Shown: positions 39,400-50,280, numbered from the stretch's first letter. The stretch: 64,000 nucleotides of DNA from Mammaliicoccus vitulinus (GCF_029024305.1 NZ_CP118974.1:2449069-2513068); one strand, 5' to 3'. Made by a program: numbers and translations. Notes: generated from the letters alone by a model not told the origin.

Positions 39400-41862
39400 T
39401 TAAGCTTGTGAAGTTTCTTGTTCTGTTTCGTCTTCTTTATGATCTGATATATCAAATTTAAATTCATCATCTCTGTAATCAACCATGACATCTTTACCTA
39501 CTAAGTCTTGGCCAGATAAAATTAATTCACTTAAGTTATCTTCTACATGTTTTTGAATAGCACGCGTTAATGGTCTCGCACCATATTCAGGATCAAATCC
39601 TTCATCAGCAATTTTTTCTTGTGCTGGATCAGAAAGTGTGATGTGAATACCTTGTTCTGATAGACGTTTAGTTAAGTTGCCAGCCATCTTAGCAACAATT
39701 TCTTTAAGATGTGACTTTTCTAGTTTGTGGAATACGATAATATCATCCACACGGTTCAAGAATTCTGGTCTGAATTGTTGTTTCAACTCATCCATCATTG
39801 TTTTTCTGATTGTTTCATAATCAGGTCCACTATCTTTCGCACCAAAGCCTACAAATCTAGCGTTTTGTAGCTCTTGAGCACCTACGTTAGATGTCATAAT
39901 AATAACCGTATTTCTAAAGTCTACTTTACGACCTTTAGAATCTGTTAAATGACCATCATCCAACACTTGTAATAAGATATTAAATACATCTGGATGTGCT
40001 TTTTCAATTTCATCAAATAAAATAACTGAATATGGTTTACGTCTTACATTTTCAGTTAATTGACCACCATCATCATGACCTACATAACCTGGAGGAGAAC
40101 CTACTAATCGACTGACAGAGTGTTTCTCCATGAACTCACTCATATCAACTCTGATCATTGCATCTTCTTCACCAAACATTGCATCAGCTAGTGTACGAGC
40201 AAGTTCCGTTTTACCAACACCAGTTGGACCTAAGAATATGAAGCTACCAATTGGTCTCTTAGGATCTTTCAATCCTGCTCTTGCACGTCTAACTGCTTTA
40301 GAAATAGATTGAACAGCATCATTTTGACCGATTACACGACCATGAAGTATAGACTCTAAGTTTAATAGTCGTTCTGATTCTGTTTCATTTAATTTTGTAA
40401 TTGGAACACCTGTCCAATTTGCTACTACTACAGCAATATCTTCAGCCGTTACACAAGTATTCTTCTCACCTTGTGCTTTTTTCCATTCGTTTTTCGTATC
40501 TTCTAATTGTTTTTCAAGTTTTGTTTGTTTATCTCTTAAGTTAGCAGCATTTTCAAATTCTTGAGAGTGCACTGCTGCATCTTTTTCTTTCTTAACTGTT
40601 TCTAGTTCTAATTCAAGCTCTTTAAGACTTGGTGGTGTCGTATAATTTCTAAGTCTCACTTTAGAACTTGCTTCATCAATTAAGTCGATTGCTTTGTCTG
40701 GTAAGAATCTATCAGAAATATAACGATCACTCATATTAACAGCCGCTTCAATTGCTTCGTCTGAAATGTTGATACGGTGATGCGCTTCATAACGATCTCT
40801 TAATCCTTTTAAGATTGAAATAGAATCTTTAGTATTTGGTTCATCAACTTTAACTGGTTGGAAACGTCTTTCTAACGCTGCGTCTTTTTCAATATATTTA
40901 CGATACTCATCTAATGTTGTAGCACCGATACATTGTAATTCACCACGCGCTAGTGCAGGTTTCAAGATATTAGATGCATCAATCGCACCTTCTGCACCAC
41001 CAGCACCAATAAGTGTGTGTAACTCATCAATGAATAACACGATGTTACCAGCTTGATGAATTTCTTCCATTACTTTTTTCAATCTTTCTTCAAATTCACC
41101 GCGATATTTAGTACCAGCAACAACTGTTCCCATATCTAACGACATAACACGTTTACCTTTTAATGTTTCAGGCACTTCGTTTTGTACAATTGCTTGTGCT
41201 AGTCCTTCGACAATCGCCGTCTTACCGACACCAGGTTCCCCAATTAGAACTGGGTTGTTTTTAGTTCTTCTACTTAATACTTCTATCACTCTTGTGATTT
41301 CGTCTGAACGTCCAATAACTGGATCTAAAGTTCCATCTTCAGCAATCACTGTTAAGTCTCTAGCTAATCCATCTAAAGTAGGTGTTGCTTGATTTTTAGT
41401 AGTTTGTGCATTTTTCGAACCTTGTTCTGGACTACCTAATGATTTCACAACTTGTGCTCTTGCTTTTGTAATATTTAAATCTAAGTTAGCAAACACACGA
41501 GCAGCGACACCTTCGTTTTCACGAATGAGTCCTAATAAAAGATGTTCTGTTCCTACGAATGTATGGTTGAGCTTTCTTGCTTCATCCATAGAAAGTTCGA
41601 TTACTTTTTTAGCTCTAGGTGTGTAATGAATTGCGCCTACTTGCTCTTGGCCTTGACCAATTAAATTCTCAACTTCTTTAGTTACTTTTTCTTCAGTAAT
41701 ACCAAACGCATCAAGAACTTTAGCTGCAATTCCTTCTGGTTCTTTCATTAAACCTAATAATAAATGTTCTGTTCCTATATTTGAATGATTCAATCTCATT
41801 GCTTCTTCTTGTGCATGCGCTAATACGCGTTGTGCACGCTCTGTTAATCTACCAAATAGCAT
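39400..41862 (-). CDS. clpC: ATP-dependent Clp protease ATP-binding subunit ClpC
   Basis: ClpC is the Hsp100 unfoldase that feeds phosphoarginine-marked and adaptor-bound proteins to ClpP. The 820-residue protein has the duplicated N-domain (residues 1-150, TEHLLLGL twice), D1 Walker A GEPGVGKT near 208, a UVR-containing middle domain near 410-470, D2 Walker A GPTGVGKT near 546, and a ClpP-loop region. It is the last gene of the ctsR operon, 18 bp after mcsB, and is under CtsR control. Confidence 0.97.
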   Translation of the reverse strand: MLFGRLTERAQRVLAHAQEEAMRLNHSNIGTEHLLLGLMKEPEGIAAKVLDAFGITEEKVTKEVENLIGQGQEQVGAIHYTPRAKKVIELSMDEARKLNHTFVGTEHLLLGLIRENEGVAARVFANLDLNITKARAQVVKSLGSPEQGSKNAQTTKNQATPTLDGLARDLTVIAEDGTLDPVIGRSDEITRVIEVLSRRTKNNPVLIGEPGVGKTAIVEGLAQAIVQNEVPETLKGKRVMSLDMGTVVAGTKYRGEFEERLKKVMEEIHQAGNIVLFIDELHTLIGAGGAEGAIDASNILKPALARGELQCIGATTLDEYRKYIEKDAALERRFQPVKVDEPNTKDSISILKGLRDRYEAHHRINISDEAIEAAVNMSDRYISDRFLPDKAIDLIDEASSKVRLRNYTTPPSLKELELELETVKKEKDAAVHSQEFENAANLRDKQTKLEKQLEDTKNEWKKAQGEKNTCVTAEDIAVVVANWTGVPITKLNETESERLLNLESILHGRVIGQNDAVQSISKAVRRARAGLKDPKRPIGSFIFLGPTGVGKTELARTLADAMFGEEDAMIRVDMSEFMEKHSVSRLVGSPPGYVGHDDGGQLTENVRRKPYSVILFDEIEKAHPDVFNILLQVLDDGHLTDSKGRKVDFRNTVIIMTSNVGAQELQNARFVGFGAKDSGPDYETIRKTMMDELKQQFRPEFLNRVDDIIVFHKLEKSHLKEIVAKMAGNLTKRLSEQGIHITLSDPAQEKIADEGFDPEYGARPLTRAIQKHVEDNLSELILSGQDLVGKDVMVDYRDDEFKFDISDHKEDETEQETSQA

Positions 41863-41880
41863 AAACTAACCTCCTAATTT

Positions 41881-42885
41881 TTATATGTGTTCTCTTAAAA
41901 AGGTTGCTCGCTTTTCATCTACAGATTGTTCCGAGTCTTCACCTTCAAAGAATGGTGTTTGTATTGTAACCATTAAATTATCAAAATTAAAGTCATTACT
42001 CTCGAGATGACCTAAATCTATACCGAGTTTCATTTCACTTAACCTAAGTGATGCTTCTTCAACAGATATTAACTGCGCTGACTTTAAGATACCTTTAGCA
42101 CGATGGACTCTATCTTTCGTTTCCATATGGTTAAAGCGATCAAGTCTTTGTCGAATTTGTTCTTCTTCACTAATAATCTGTTCAACAATTTGTGTTAAGT
42201 CTTCAATAATTTCTTGTTCAGTCTTACCAAGTGTTAATTGATTCGATATTTGATATACATGGCCTAGTGCACCTGTTCCTTCTCCATATATACCCCGAAT
42301 TGTATAACCAAATCGATTAATTGCTTGGCCAATTCTTTTCATACGTTTCATAATGCTCAGTCCTGGTAAATGCAACATGACACTCGCTCTTAAACCAGTT
42401 CCAATGTTAGTAGGACATGTCGTTAAAAATCCATGTTGTTCATCGTATGAAATTGTTAAATGTTTGTCTAACTCATCATCTAATTTAGATGCTGTTTCAT
42501 AAAGTTCATTTAACACGAGATTGTTGCCCATTACTTGTATTCTTACATGGTCTTCTTCGTTAATCATAACACTTGTAGATTCATCTTCATTTAATAGTAC
42601 TGCGCCGGACTGCTGTTTCGTAAGTGCAGGACTGATTAAATGTTTAAATACTAATTTATTTTGCTCAAGCTCACTTAATTCAGATAACTTTGTAAGTTTT
42701 AAATTTGATAATGCCTTACTAACTTTATCAATTACTTTATTTCCTGTTTCGTCATCTTCGTATTTGAGCGGATGAACTTCATCTTGAAGGTTTCGAGCAA
42801 GTCTTATTCTGGAGCTCATGACAATTGGCGTATCATCTGTTTTTTTCATCCAATCGCTAATATGTTCATTGATATGTTCTTCCAT
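41881..42885 (-). CDS. mcsB: Protein arginine kinase McsB
   Basis: McsB phosphorylates arginines on damaged proteins, marking them for ClpCP, and can inactivate CtsR. The 334-residue protein has the phosphagen-kinase fold motifs [10 protein letters not shown] (residues 24-33) and [18 protein letters not shown] near 154-171. Its start codon immediately follows the mcsA stop. Activator McsA is encoded upstream, and target protease ClpC downstream. Confidence 0.95.
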   Translation of the reverse strand: MEEHINEHISDWMKKTDDTPIVMSSRIRLARNLQDEVHPLKYEDDETGNKVIDKVSKALSNLKLTKLSELSELEQNKLVFKHLISPALTKQQSGAVLLNEDESTSVMINEEDHVRIQVMGNNLVLNELYETASKLDDELDKHLTISYDEQHGFLTTCPTNIGTGLRASVMLHLPGLSIMKRMKRIGQAINRFGYTIRGIYGEGTGALGHVYQISNQLTLGKTEQEIIEDLTQIVEQIISEEEQIRQRLDRFNHMETKDRVHRAKGILKSAQLISVEEASLRLSEMKLGIDLGHLESNDFNFDNLMVTIQTPFFEGEDSEQSVDEKRATFLREHI

Positions 42886-43422
42886 TTACTTGACCTCACC
42901 TTCTGCTTTCAAAGCTTTGATTTCATCTCTAACAACTGCCGCATCTTCAAAAGCTTGTTCTTCAATCAAACCTTGTAAGATTTTTTCTTTTTCAGCTATT
43001 TGTTGTTTAAGCTGGATTTTGCTTCTAGATGAAACAGGTATCTTACCTGTATGTTCGCCACTACCCGCTTGCACTCTTCTAATAATTTGAGGTACATCAT
43101 CTTTAAACGTTTCATAACAGTCATGACAACCAAACTTACCTACTTTAGCTATATCAGGTAAAGTCATGCCACAAGTAGGACAGTGCTTTTCTTCTTGTGG
43201 TTGAACTTGCTTAAAGTTAATGCCGTGTTTACCTACGAGATATTGTAAAAATTGATTCACAACAAATTCTTGATCTAAATTTTGATCGCTCATTTGATCA
43301 TCTTGGAAATAAAAATGTTCTGAAGCACAGTTTTTACAAATCCATTGTTCAGTTTTATGTTTCTTACCAGTTGATGTTAATTGAATCGTTGCTTCTTCTT
43401 TACCACAAATTTCACAAAGCAT
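42886..43422 (-). CDS. mcsA: McsA, activator of McsB
   Basis: McsA is a zinc-binding activator of McsB. The 178-residue protein has four CxxC pairs (CEICG at 3-7, CKNCASE near 29-35, CPTCG near 86-90, CHDCY near 105-109) and a C-terminal UVR motif (LKQQIAEKEKILQGLIEEQAFEDAAVVRDEI). It follows ctsR by 14 bp. The UVR part is thought to contact partner kinases or ClpC. Confidence 0.94.
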   Translation of the reverse strand: MLCEICGKEEATIQLTSTGKKHKTEQWICKNCASEHFYFQDDQMSDQNLDQEFVVNQFLQYLVGKHGINFKQVQPQEEKHCPTCGMTLPDIAKVGKFGCHDCYETFKDDVPQIIRRVQAGSGEHTGKIPVSSRSKIQLKQQIAEKEKILQGLIEEQAFEDAAVVRDEIKALKAEGEVK

Positions 43423-43436
43423 ACTGTCACTCCTTT

Positions 43437-43898
43437 TTAACTATAATGTATGACGGCAAGTATACGTTTCAATATATTTGCTCGAATAATATCTCTATAT
43501 GGTATTTCTATTTGTAATGTATCTCTATGAAGTGTTTGTAAAATCATTTTTTTCTCTCTATCCGTAATTAGCTTATTCTCAAATAAGCCGTCAACGATTC
43601 TAAATGCATTTGCTTGCGATATTTGATCACCTGTCAACTCTATTAAATGTCTAATAAATGCTGATTGACTATTCGTTTCGACTTTAGAAATACGAATGTA
43701 ACCTCCACCACCTCTTTTACTTTCAATAGCGTAACCGTGCTCATTAGTAAATCTTGTTTTAATAACATAGTTTAACTGGGAAGGTACACAATCAAACTTT
43801 TCAGCAATATGCGCACGTTTAATTTCAACGACATCACCTTGAGCCTCTTCCAACAATTGCTTTAAGTATTGCTCAATGATATCCGACATGTTGTGCAT
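43437..43898 (-). CDS. ctsR: Transcriptional repressor CtsR
   Basis: CtsR is the heat-sensing repressor of the class III stress genes. The 153-residue protein has an N-terminal winged helix-turn-helix with the glycine-rich wing [11 protein letters not shown] near 60-70, which senses temperature. The start is the ATG at 43898 after GAGGTG. It represses its own operon through the operator at 43913-43929 on the same promoter. Confidence 0.95.
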   Translation of the reverse strand: MHNMSDIIEQYLKQLLEEAQGDVVEIKRAHIAEKFDCVPSQLNYVIKTRFTNEHGYAIESKRGGGGYIRISKVETNSQSAFIRHLIELTGDQISQANAFRIVDGLFENKLITDREKKMILQTLHRDTLQIEIPYRDIIRANILKRILAVIHYS

Positions 43899-43912
43899 TA
43901 ATCATCACCTCT

Positions 43913-43960
43913 TTTGACCTTCTTTGACTATATTATATGTTCTGCACTTTATTATTTCAA
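43913..43960 (-). promoter_or_regulatory. ctsR promoter with CtsR operator
   Basis: Minus strand: -35 TTGAAA (43955-43960), 17-bp spacer, -10 TATAAT (43932-43937). The CtsR box AGTCAAAGAAGGTCAAA (43913-43929) begins right after the -10. It matches the CtsR consensus RGTCAAANANRGTCAAA fully, so CtsR blocks this promoter. Confidence 0.92.
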
Positions 43961-44072
43961 TTAATTTGTTTCTTGAAAAATTTTTAAAATTTCATACCGC
44001 TTTCAAAAGAAATAAGTTATGATATAAGATAGGTTATTAAAGAGAGAATACCAAGGGAAAGGTGTGTTAGTA

Positions 44073-45293
44073 ATGCATTATATTATCGGGATTATCGGTA
44101 TCTTATTATTCCTATTTTTAGCATGGCTAGTAAGCTCTGATAAAATGCGCGTCAGATGGCAGTATATAGGATTAATGATCGTAATTCAGTTTATATTTGC
44201 TTTCTTATTATTAAAAACAACAGGTGGATTAACTATCATAGGTGGAATTTCAAATGGCTTTAGCTATATCATAGCAAAAGCGATGGAGGGGATAAACTTT
44301 GTGTTTGATGGTGTAGCAAACGTCGATCCAAAGAGTAACAAACCTGTTTCAGTTTATTTCCTTAACGTATTGATGCCAATCGTATTTGTATCAGCACTTA
44401 TCGGTATCTTACAATATATTAAAGTATTACCTCTTATCATTAAATATTTAGGATTAGTTATTTCTAAAATAAATGGTATGGGAAAATTAGAATCATATAA
44501 CGCAGTTGCATCTGCAATTTTAGGTCAATCTGAAGTATTTATTTCTATAAAAAAACAACTTCCTTTAATTCCTAAGCATCGTATGTATACATTAACTGCT
44601 TCAGCTATGTCAACAGTTTCTGCATCTATTATCGGTGCATACTTTACAATGGTTGAACCAAGATATGTTGTAACAGCAATTGTATTAAACTTATTTGGTG
44701 GATTTATTATGGCATCCATTATAAATCCATATACAGTAGACCCTAAAGAAGACGACATTATGATTCAAGAGTCTGGAGAAAAACAGTCGTTCTTCGAAAT
44801 GTTAGGAGAATATATTTTAGATGGTTTCAAAGTAGCGGTTATCGTTGCAGCAATGTTAATCGGTTATGTAGCATTGATTGGCCTCTTAAATGGTGTCACA
44901 TCTAATATCTTCTCAGCTGTTTCTGGAGGTTCTATTTCTTGGGACTTCCAAACTTTAATTGGATTTATCTTTGCCCCATTTGCTTTCTTAGCAGGTATTC
45001 CATGGGCAGATGCAGTACAATCTGGTAGTATTATGGCAACTAAAGTTCTTTCGAATGAATTCGTTGCAATGGGTATTTTACCTGAAGCAGACATTTCTGA
45101 AAGAGCAAATGGTATCATTTCTGTATTCTTAGTTTCATTTGCAAACTTTGGATCAATTGGTATCATTGCCGGTGCTGTAAAATCATTAAATGATAAACAA
45201 GGAGATAACGTTGCACGATTTGGTTTAAAACTATTATACGGTGCAACACTTGTATCATTCTTATCAGCAACTATCGCTGGATTCTTCTTATAA
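44073..45293 (+). CDS. nupC: Concentrative nucleoside transporter (NupC family)
   Basis: This 406-residue inner-membrane protein belongs to the CNT family, which imports nucleosides with a cation gradient. It has an N-terminal helix pair, the N-terminal CNT region, the conserved substrate site IPLAIP-like segment QLPLIPKHRM, and multiple helices to the C-terminus. The start is chosen as ATG at 44073, ten bases after AAAGG; a GTG at 44064 is an alternative. It is the gene ahead of ctsR in staphylococci, oriented divergently. A hairpin terminator follows. Confidence 0.88.
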   Translation: MHYIIGIIGILLFLFLAWLVSSDKMRVRWQYIGLMIVIQFIFAFLLLKTTGGLTIIGGISNGFSYIIAKAMEGINFVFDGVANVDPKSNKPVSVYFLNVLMPIVFVSALIGILQYIKVLPLIIKYLGLVISKINGMGKLESYNAVASAILGQSEVFISIKKQLPLIPKHRMYTLTASAMSTVSASIIGAYFTMVEPRYVVTAIVLNLFGGFIMASIINPYTVDPKEDDIMIQESGEKQSFFEMLGEYILDGFKVAVIVAAMLIGYVALIGLLNGVTSNIFSAVSGGSISWDFQTLIGFIFAPFAFLAGIPWADAVQSGSIMATKVLSNEFVAMGILPEADISERANGIISVFLVSFANFGSIGIIAGAVKSLNDKQGDNVARFGLKLLYGATLVSFLSATIAGFFL

Positions 45294-45298
45294 TAAAA

Positions 45299-45340
45299 CA
45301 AAAACAGTCAACTGACTTTTTAAGCCAGTTGACTGTTTTA
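45299..45340. terminator. Bidirectional terminator between nupC and pdxT
   Basis: A stem of AAAACAGTCAACTG with CAGTTGACTGTTTT and flanking A/T runs separates the converging genes. Confidence 0.9.
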
Positions 45341-45343
45341 TTT

Positions 45344-45922
45344 TTATTGTGGTTGTTTCACTTGATATTGTTCAACAATTTCTTCAATAAAATATTTCAT
45401 GATTTTATAATCATCTGTTAGTTCTGGATGGAAAGATATACCTAAGTATTGATTTTGTCTTACAGCTACTATTCTATCTTCAACTGTAGATAACACTTCT
45501 ACACCTTCATGAGCAGATTGTATGTGCGGGGCACGTATAAATACTGCATTAACCGCTTCATCTATTCCTTTCACATCTAAATCCTGTTCAAAACTATCGA
45601 CTTGTCTACCAAACGAATTTCTTTCAACAACTACATTTAATTTATTTAAATGACTTTCCTGTCCAACAACTGCTTTAGCTAACAGTATAAGACCAGCACA
45701 AGTGCCATACATAGGTAATTCACTATTTCTCAGCAACTCAGTAAAACCATATAAATCCATTAATCTTCGCATAGTTGTCGATTCTCCACCAGGTAATACG
45801 AGACCATCAATTTCATTTAATTGATTGACTGTCTTAATTACAATACCTTCATGACCAGTTTGCTCTATATGCTTAATATGCTCTCTTACCGCACCTTGTA
45901 GACCTAGAACACCAATTTTCAT
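45344..45922 (-). CDS. pdxT: Pyridoxal 5'-phosphate synthase glutaminase subunit PdxT
   Basis: PdxT hydrolyses glutamine and channels ammonia to PdxS. The 192-residue class I-type glutaminase has [10 protein letters not shown] near 47-56, the nucleophile in [11 protein letters not shown] near 77-87, and SFHPELTDD with the catalytic histidine and glutamate near the C-terminus. The start is placed at 45922 (MKIGVLG), one base after the pdxS stop (TAATATG). It ends just before the nupC terminator. Confidence 0.95.
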   Translation of the reverse strand: MKIGVLGLQGAVREHIKHIEQTGHEGIVIKTVNQLNEIDGLVLPGGESTTMRRLMDLYGFTELLRNSELPMYGTCAGLILLAKAVVGQESHLNKLNVVVERNSFGRQVDSFEQDLDVKGIDEAVNAVFIRAPHIQSAHEGVEVLSTVEDRIVAVRQNQYLGISFHPELTDDYKIMKYFIEEIVEQYQVKQPQ

Positions 45923-45923
45923 A

Positions 45924-46811
45924 TTACCATCCACGCTCTTGCATACGTTCTTCTAATGATAATTGATTAATATCTAAACCTTTCATAGCTGGTCCTAATT
46001 CTTTAGAAAGTTCAGTGATCAATTTATAATCTTGGTAATGTGTAGTAGCTTGAACGATAGCTTTTGCGAATTTTTCAGGTGCTTCTGATTTGAATATACC
46101 AGAACCTACAAATACGCCGTCAGCGCCTAACTCCATCATTAACGCAGCGTCAGCTGGTGTTGCCACACCACCTGCAGCAAAGTTCACAACTGGTAAACGA
46201 CCTAAATCTTTAATTTCTTTTAGGATTTCATAAGGGGCACCAATATTTTTAGCTTCAGTCATAATTTCATCGTCGCTCATAACTGCTAATTTGCGTACTT
46301 CTGAATTAACTTGTCTCATATGACGAACAGCTTCAACAATATTACCAGTACCTGGCTCACCTTTCGTACGTAACATGGCCGCACCTTCACCAATTCTACG
46401 TGCAGCTTCACCTAAATTACGGCAACCACATACAAATGGTACTGTAAAATCATCTTTCTTTAAATGATATTCTTCGTCAGCTGGTGTTAATACTTCTGAC
46501 TCATCTATGTAATCCACACCCATTGATTCTAAAATGCGCGCTTCAGTTATATGACCAATTCTTCCTTTTGCCATAACTGGAATTGAAACAGCATTCATTA
46601 CTTCTTCCACTATACGAGGATCTGCCATTCTTGCTACGCCACCTGCCGCTCTAATATCAGATGGAACACGTTCTAATGCCATTACAGCTACAGCACCAGC
46701 CTCTTCAGCTAACTTAGCTTGTTCAGCATTAACCACATCCATGATTACGCCACCTTTTTGCATTTCTGCCATACCTCTTTTAACTTTATCTGAACCAGTA
46801 ATTTTTGACAT
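45924..46811 (-). CDS. pdxS: Pyridoxal 5'-phosphate synthase subunit PdxS
   Basis: PdxS makes PLP from ribose 5-phosphate, glyceraldehyde 3-phosphate and ammonia. The 295-residue (beta-alpha)8 barrel protein has [17 protein letters not shown] near 80-96 with the first lysine, [29 protein letters not shown] near 128-156, and [29 protein letters not shown] near 212-240. It lies divergently from pdxR, whose product regulates it. Confidence 0.97.
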   Translation of the reverse strand: MSKITGSDKVKRGMAEMQKGGVIMDVVNAEQAKLAEEAGAVAVMALERVPSDIRAAGGVARMADPRIVEEVMNAVSIPVMAKGRIGHITEARILESMGVDYIDESEVLTPADEEYHLKKDDFTVPFVCGCRNLGEAARRIGEGAAMLRTKGEPGTGNIVEAVRHMRQVNSEVRKLAVMSDDEIMTEAKNIGAPYEILKEIKDLGRLPVVNFAAGGVATPADAALMMELGADGVFVGSGIFKSEAPEKFAKAIVQATTHYQDYKLITELSKELGPAMKGLDINQLSLEERMQERGW

Positions 46812-46876
46812 CTTAAAACTTCCTCCTTTTAAACCGCTTATTAGTAGGTTATACTAAATTCTGAACTGCTAAAAGA

Positions 46877-46909
46877 GTCAGATTTATCAAAAAATAAGTG
46901 GTCAGATTT
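46877..46909. promoter_or_regulatory. Direct repeats in the pdxS-pdxR intergenic region (candidate PdxR sites)
   Basis: GTCAGATTT occurs at 46877-46885 and again at 46901-46909, 24 bp apart, in the 110-bp region between divergent pdxS and pdxR. MocR-type PdxR proteins are known to bind direct repeats in their own divergent promoter, so these are the best candidates. Confidence 0.55.
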
Positions 46910-46921
46910 GAGGTTAACGAT

Positions 46922-48331
46922 ATGGAAATGCTTATGTTTGATATTAATAGAAATATTAATATACCAATATACCAACAACTTTATGAAAATATTAAACAAA
47001 ATATCATTAACGATGTCATGAGACACGATGAAAAACTACCTTCAAAAAGACAATTGAGTCACTATCTCTCTGTCAGTCAGACAACTATCGAACATGCATA
47101 TCAACTACTATGTGACGAGGGTTATATTTATAGCAAAAATCGATCAGGCTTCTATATTAATGATATTGTAAACTTGCCTGTAACTTATAAAACAAAAGTA
47201 CCTGCTCAAACTAACCAAGATGAAATAAGCTATAAATATAGTTTTAAACTGGGTGCAATAGATAAAGAACACTTCCCAAGTGACCTGTTCAGAAAATATG
47301 CAAAAGAAGCATTCGACGAGCAACAAGTTCACCTTTTGGATAGTGGTCATAAACAAGGAGATTTAAATTTAAGAAAAGAAATCGGACATTATGTATTTCA
47401 CAGTCGTGGCGTGAACTGTTCACCACAACAAATCATTGTAGGTTCATCAACTGAACAATTATTATCCATTATCACAGATATGATTTCTGATTCAAAATAT
47501 ATGATAGAAGACCCACTATATAAACAAGTGAGAAATTTACTCAAAAGAAAACATGTACCTTTTGAGTTTATACCTGTAACGCAAAATGGAATTGATATTG
47601 AACAAATCAAAAAGACTGATTATGATGTCGTCTATATCACACCAAGCCATCAGTTTCCTACCGGCGTCATTATGGATTTAAAACGACGAACTCAACTTAT
47701 AAAATGGGCATCAGAGAAATCTAATCGCTTTATAATTGAAGATGACTATGACTCGGAATTCAGATATGGTGGCAGACCTATTCCAGCGCTACAAAGTTTA
47801 GACAACTCCGATAGTGTTATATATGTCAGTACATTCTCTAAATCAATCTCTCCGTCTCTACGTGTAGCTTATGCAGTATTACCTAAAAACTTAATCACAC
47901 TCTATCAAAAGAAAACCAATATAGAAGGTGGCACGGTACCTAGACATACTCAATACATGCTCAGTCGTTTTATGAATGAAGGACATTTTGAAAGACATCT
48001 GAATCGAATGAGGAAAATATATAGAACTAAAAGAGATCATATTCTCAAACAACTTAGAAAGTATCCAGAAACTTTTGCAATCTCAGGAGAATTAACCGGG
48101 ATGCATTTTATATTAACTGTTACAAACGGTCTAACTATAGAAGACTGTATAAGCAGAATTAAAGAAGCTGATATAGACATAAAACCACTATCTCACTACC
48201 GTTTCAAAAAAACAGACAACAAACCACATTTTGTACTGGGCTTTGGCGGAATAAATACAGAAGATACAGAAGATCATATTAACGCATTAATATCATGTTT
48301 AACCAAAAGAAAAAAGACTTCATCGTTATGA
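46922..48331 (+). CDS. pdxR: MocR-family transcriptional regulator PdxR
   Basis: PdxR is a GntR/MocR regulator that senses pyridoxal phosphate and switches PLP synthesis. The 469-residue protein has an N-terminal winged helix domain (residues 10-80, IYQQLYENIKQNIINDVM then LPSKRQLSHYLSVSQTTIEHAYQLLC), then an aspartate-aminotransferase-fold domain with EDDYDSEFRYGG near 281-292 and the PLP-lysine site STFSKSISPSLRVAY near 311-325. The ATG at 46922 follows GAGG by eight bases. Its stop region overlaps the FUSC gene terminally. Confidence 0.9.
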   Translation: MEMLMFDINRNINIPIYQQLYENIKQNIINDVMRHDEKLPSKRQLSHYLSVSQTTIEHAYQLLCDEGYIYSKNRSGFYINDIVNLPVTYKTKVPAQTNQDEISYKYSFKLGAIDKEHFPSDLFRKYAKEAFDEQQVHLLDSGHKQGDLNLRKEIGHYVFHSRGVNCSPQQIIVGSSTEQLLSIITDMISDSKYMIEDPLYKQVRNLLKRKHVPFEFIPVTQNGIDIEQIKKTDYDVVYITPSHQFPTGVIMDLKRRTQLIKWASEKSNRFIIEDDYDSEFRYGGRPIPALQSLDNSDSVIYVSTFSKSISPSLRVAYAVLPKNLITLYQKKTNIEGGTVPRHTQYMLSRFMNEGHFERHLNRMRKIYRTKRDHILKQLRKYPETFAISGELTGMHFILTVTNGLTIEDCISRIKEADIDIKPLSHYRFKKTDNKPHFVLGFGGINTEDTEDHINALISCLTKRKKTSSL

Positions 48332-48340
48332 AGTCTTTTT
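48311..48340. terminator. Bidirectional terminator embedded in the pdxR and FUSC gene ends
   Basis: An 11-bp perfect stem, AAAGACTTCAT with ATGAAGTCTTT around a loop, sits within the last codons of both converging genes. Both genes therefore carry the terminator as coding sequence. Confidence 0.85.
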
Positions 48341-50227
48341 GTCTAATTTATTACTGCTTAAACTTTGCAATTTCATTAATTCCGTTCTAATACTCGTAAA
48401 CTCTTTTAATTGCGGTAATTCAATAGGTTCATAACTTGTATTAAACACTACTTTTTTGCATATATTTTCATAGGTTGTTAAGTAAAGACCTATAGATTGA
48501 TCAGATAAAGTACTGATGTTACCTTTTTCATATGCTCTTTCTAATGTAAAAGCTAATTGCTCTACGGTAAATATAATTGGATATAAATATTCAACCTTCT
48601 TAACGTTGTTATCCATTTCATTTAAAGCTGCTTGATACATCGCTTTAGTATTCATGATTTCTGTATGCATTTCTCTGATGATTGTTGAATCTGCAATATT
48701 ATGTTGATATTTATTTGATGAAAATAGTGTGTGTAATATATTAGCTTGTAACCTCAAAGTATTATTAATTGTTTTCGGTAATTTTTTAGAAGCTTGATTT
48801 CTTCCAACTATTAGTACACCTATCAAACCTATCACTGATCCAATGATAACATCTGTTATTCTAGGTACCACTAAATAAGTGTCGAAGTGTTTAGTTATAG
48901 CTGCAGACATTAATAGTACATTTGGCGTTATAAACATAACAGCAATCGTATAGTTAAATGCGATTAATAATTCAGCTGTCCCCATCAAGATAGCCATTAA
49001 AATTACAATGGTCCATGTATTCGGCTCAAATACTAAAATCAAAACTGCGACTAACATACCTATAATTGTACCAACTGTTCTTTGTAATGCTCTTTGTATA
49101 GTTGATAAAGAAGATGAACCTAACAATACAGAACAGCATGACATAGGTATCCAATAAGCTCTTTCAAATCCCATTCCAAATGCAATAATAACAGAAGCAA
49201 ATAAAATAATGCCATATTGCATAGATGACATAAGCACTAAAGAGTCTTTAGATAAGTTTTCTTTAATAATCCTTGAATACATAGGCTTTCTATAGCTAAT
49301 TTGTTTGTCTAGTTGTAAATCAGATTCATTAAGCAACTTAACCGTATTATTAATCAAATCAGCTAATTCACTTATATATATATCTTCTCCAGTGTAATCT
49401 ATTGGTAGATAATCTGAAGTTTCAGTTCCTTCAATTCTCTTATATATGTATTTTAGAGATTCACTTATTTCTATTGGTAAAACTTTATAGCCCTTTGAAG
49501 ATAATTCTAAGCAACTAGACCATATAGCTTCTGCTCTACCTTTTAATTGTAATAAGCGATTATAATCTTTGTTTTTATTCCAAAAAGTATTCGCAGTTGT
49601 TAATGTGTTAGTCGCATGATGTATCGAGTTTAAAGTATCACTACGAGCATCATCAAATGTTTTTCCACTAAAGTTTTTAGTTAAATGAGCTAAATTTTTA
49701 AAAATATTTAAAACACTCTCAGTTTCCGGTTTTTTATGATTAAAAATAGCATCAACTATAACAACTATTGTACTTACAAGTCCTCCACATAATACAAGTA
49801 AACCTCTGTTCAGAAAATCTTCTGGCATAATAGGCATAATCGATGCAACACTATAAGTAAGTACGAAAAACAGTGAAGATGGTCCTGGTATTTGAAATGC
49901 TTTTAAGACAAAGTGAGCAATCATACCAATTAATCCTAATATTAAAGCATATAAAAATGGAACTGTAATTGTTAAAGTTCCTAACATTAAACAAATGCTT
50001 AACATAACAGACACGACAATAACTTTTCTTATTCTAGATGGATAAGATCCATTAATTACATAAATATTACTAAATGATCCTAGTACTGCCGTCAATCCAA
50101 GATCGAATCTTCCAAAAAGTACACTAGACGATAAAATAATAAATACTATAATAGCTTGCATTAATGCTTTTTTGGTTGCTAAGTTCTTTTTATTTACTTT
50201 GAACGTCTCTTCAAAATATTTTTTCAT
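48326..50227 (-). CDS. FUSC family membrane protein (fusaric acid resistance/aromatic acid exporter type)
   Basis: This 633-residue integral membrane protein has two membrane blocks (about residues 20-165 and 325-480, each with several helices) separated and followed by soluble helical stretches. The second block includes RTVGTIIGMLVAVLIL and matches the FUSC/YccS-like family, which is linked to export of aromatic or organic acids. The substrate is unknown. It lies directly downstream of the rRNA operon terminator, with AAGGGAG before its ATG and no clear promoter. It is not part of the core gene order I expect here. Confidence 0.8.
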   Translation of the reverse strand: MKKYFEETFKVNKKNLATKKALMQAIIVFIILSSSVLFGRFDLGLTAVLGSFSNIYVINGSYPSRIRKVIVVSVMLSICLMLGTLTITVPFLYALILGLIGMIAHFVLKAFQIPGPSSLFFVLTYSVASIMPIMPEDFLNRGLLVLCGGLVSTIVVIVDAIFNHKKPETESVLNIFKNLAHLTKNFSGKTFDDARSDTLNSIHHATNTLTTANTFWNKNKDYNRLLQLKGRAEAIWSSCLELSSKGYKVLPIEISESLKYIYKRIEGTETSDYLPIDYTGEDIYISELADLINNTVKLLNESDLQLDKQISYRKPMYSRIIKENLSKDSLVLMSSMQYGIILFASVIIAFGMGFERAYWIPMSCCSVLLGSSSLSTIQRALQRTVGTIIGMLVAVLILVFEPNTWTIVILMAILMGTAELLIAFNYTIAVMFITPNVLLMSAAITKHFDTYLVVPRITDVIIGSVIGLIGVLIVGRNQASKKLPKTINNTLRLQANILHTLFSSNKYQHNIADSTIIREMHTEIMNTKAMYQAALNEMDNNVKKVEYLYPIIFTVEQLAFTLERAYEKGNISTLSDQSIGLYLTTYENICKKVVFNTSYEPIELPQLKEFTSIRTELMKLQSLSSNKLDKKTS

Positions 50228-50254
50228 TTTATTAGCTCCCTTCTAGATTTCGAA

Positions 50255-50280
50255 CAAAAAAAAGAGACCTAACAGGTCTC
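50255..50280 (-). terminator. Terminator of the rRNA operon
   Basis: Minus strand GAGACCTGTTAGGTCTC is a perfect 6-bp stem followed by eight U residues, about 35 bp past the 5S gene. The FUSC gene starts 28 bp further on. Confidence 0.85.
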
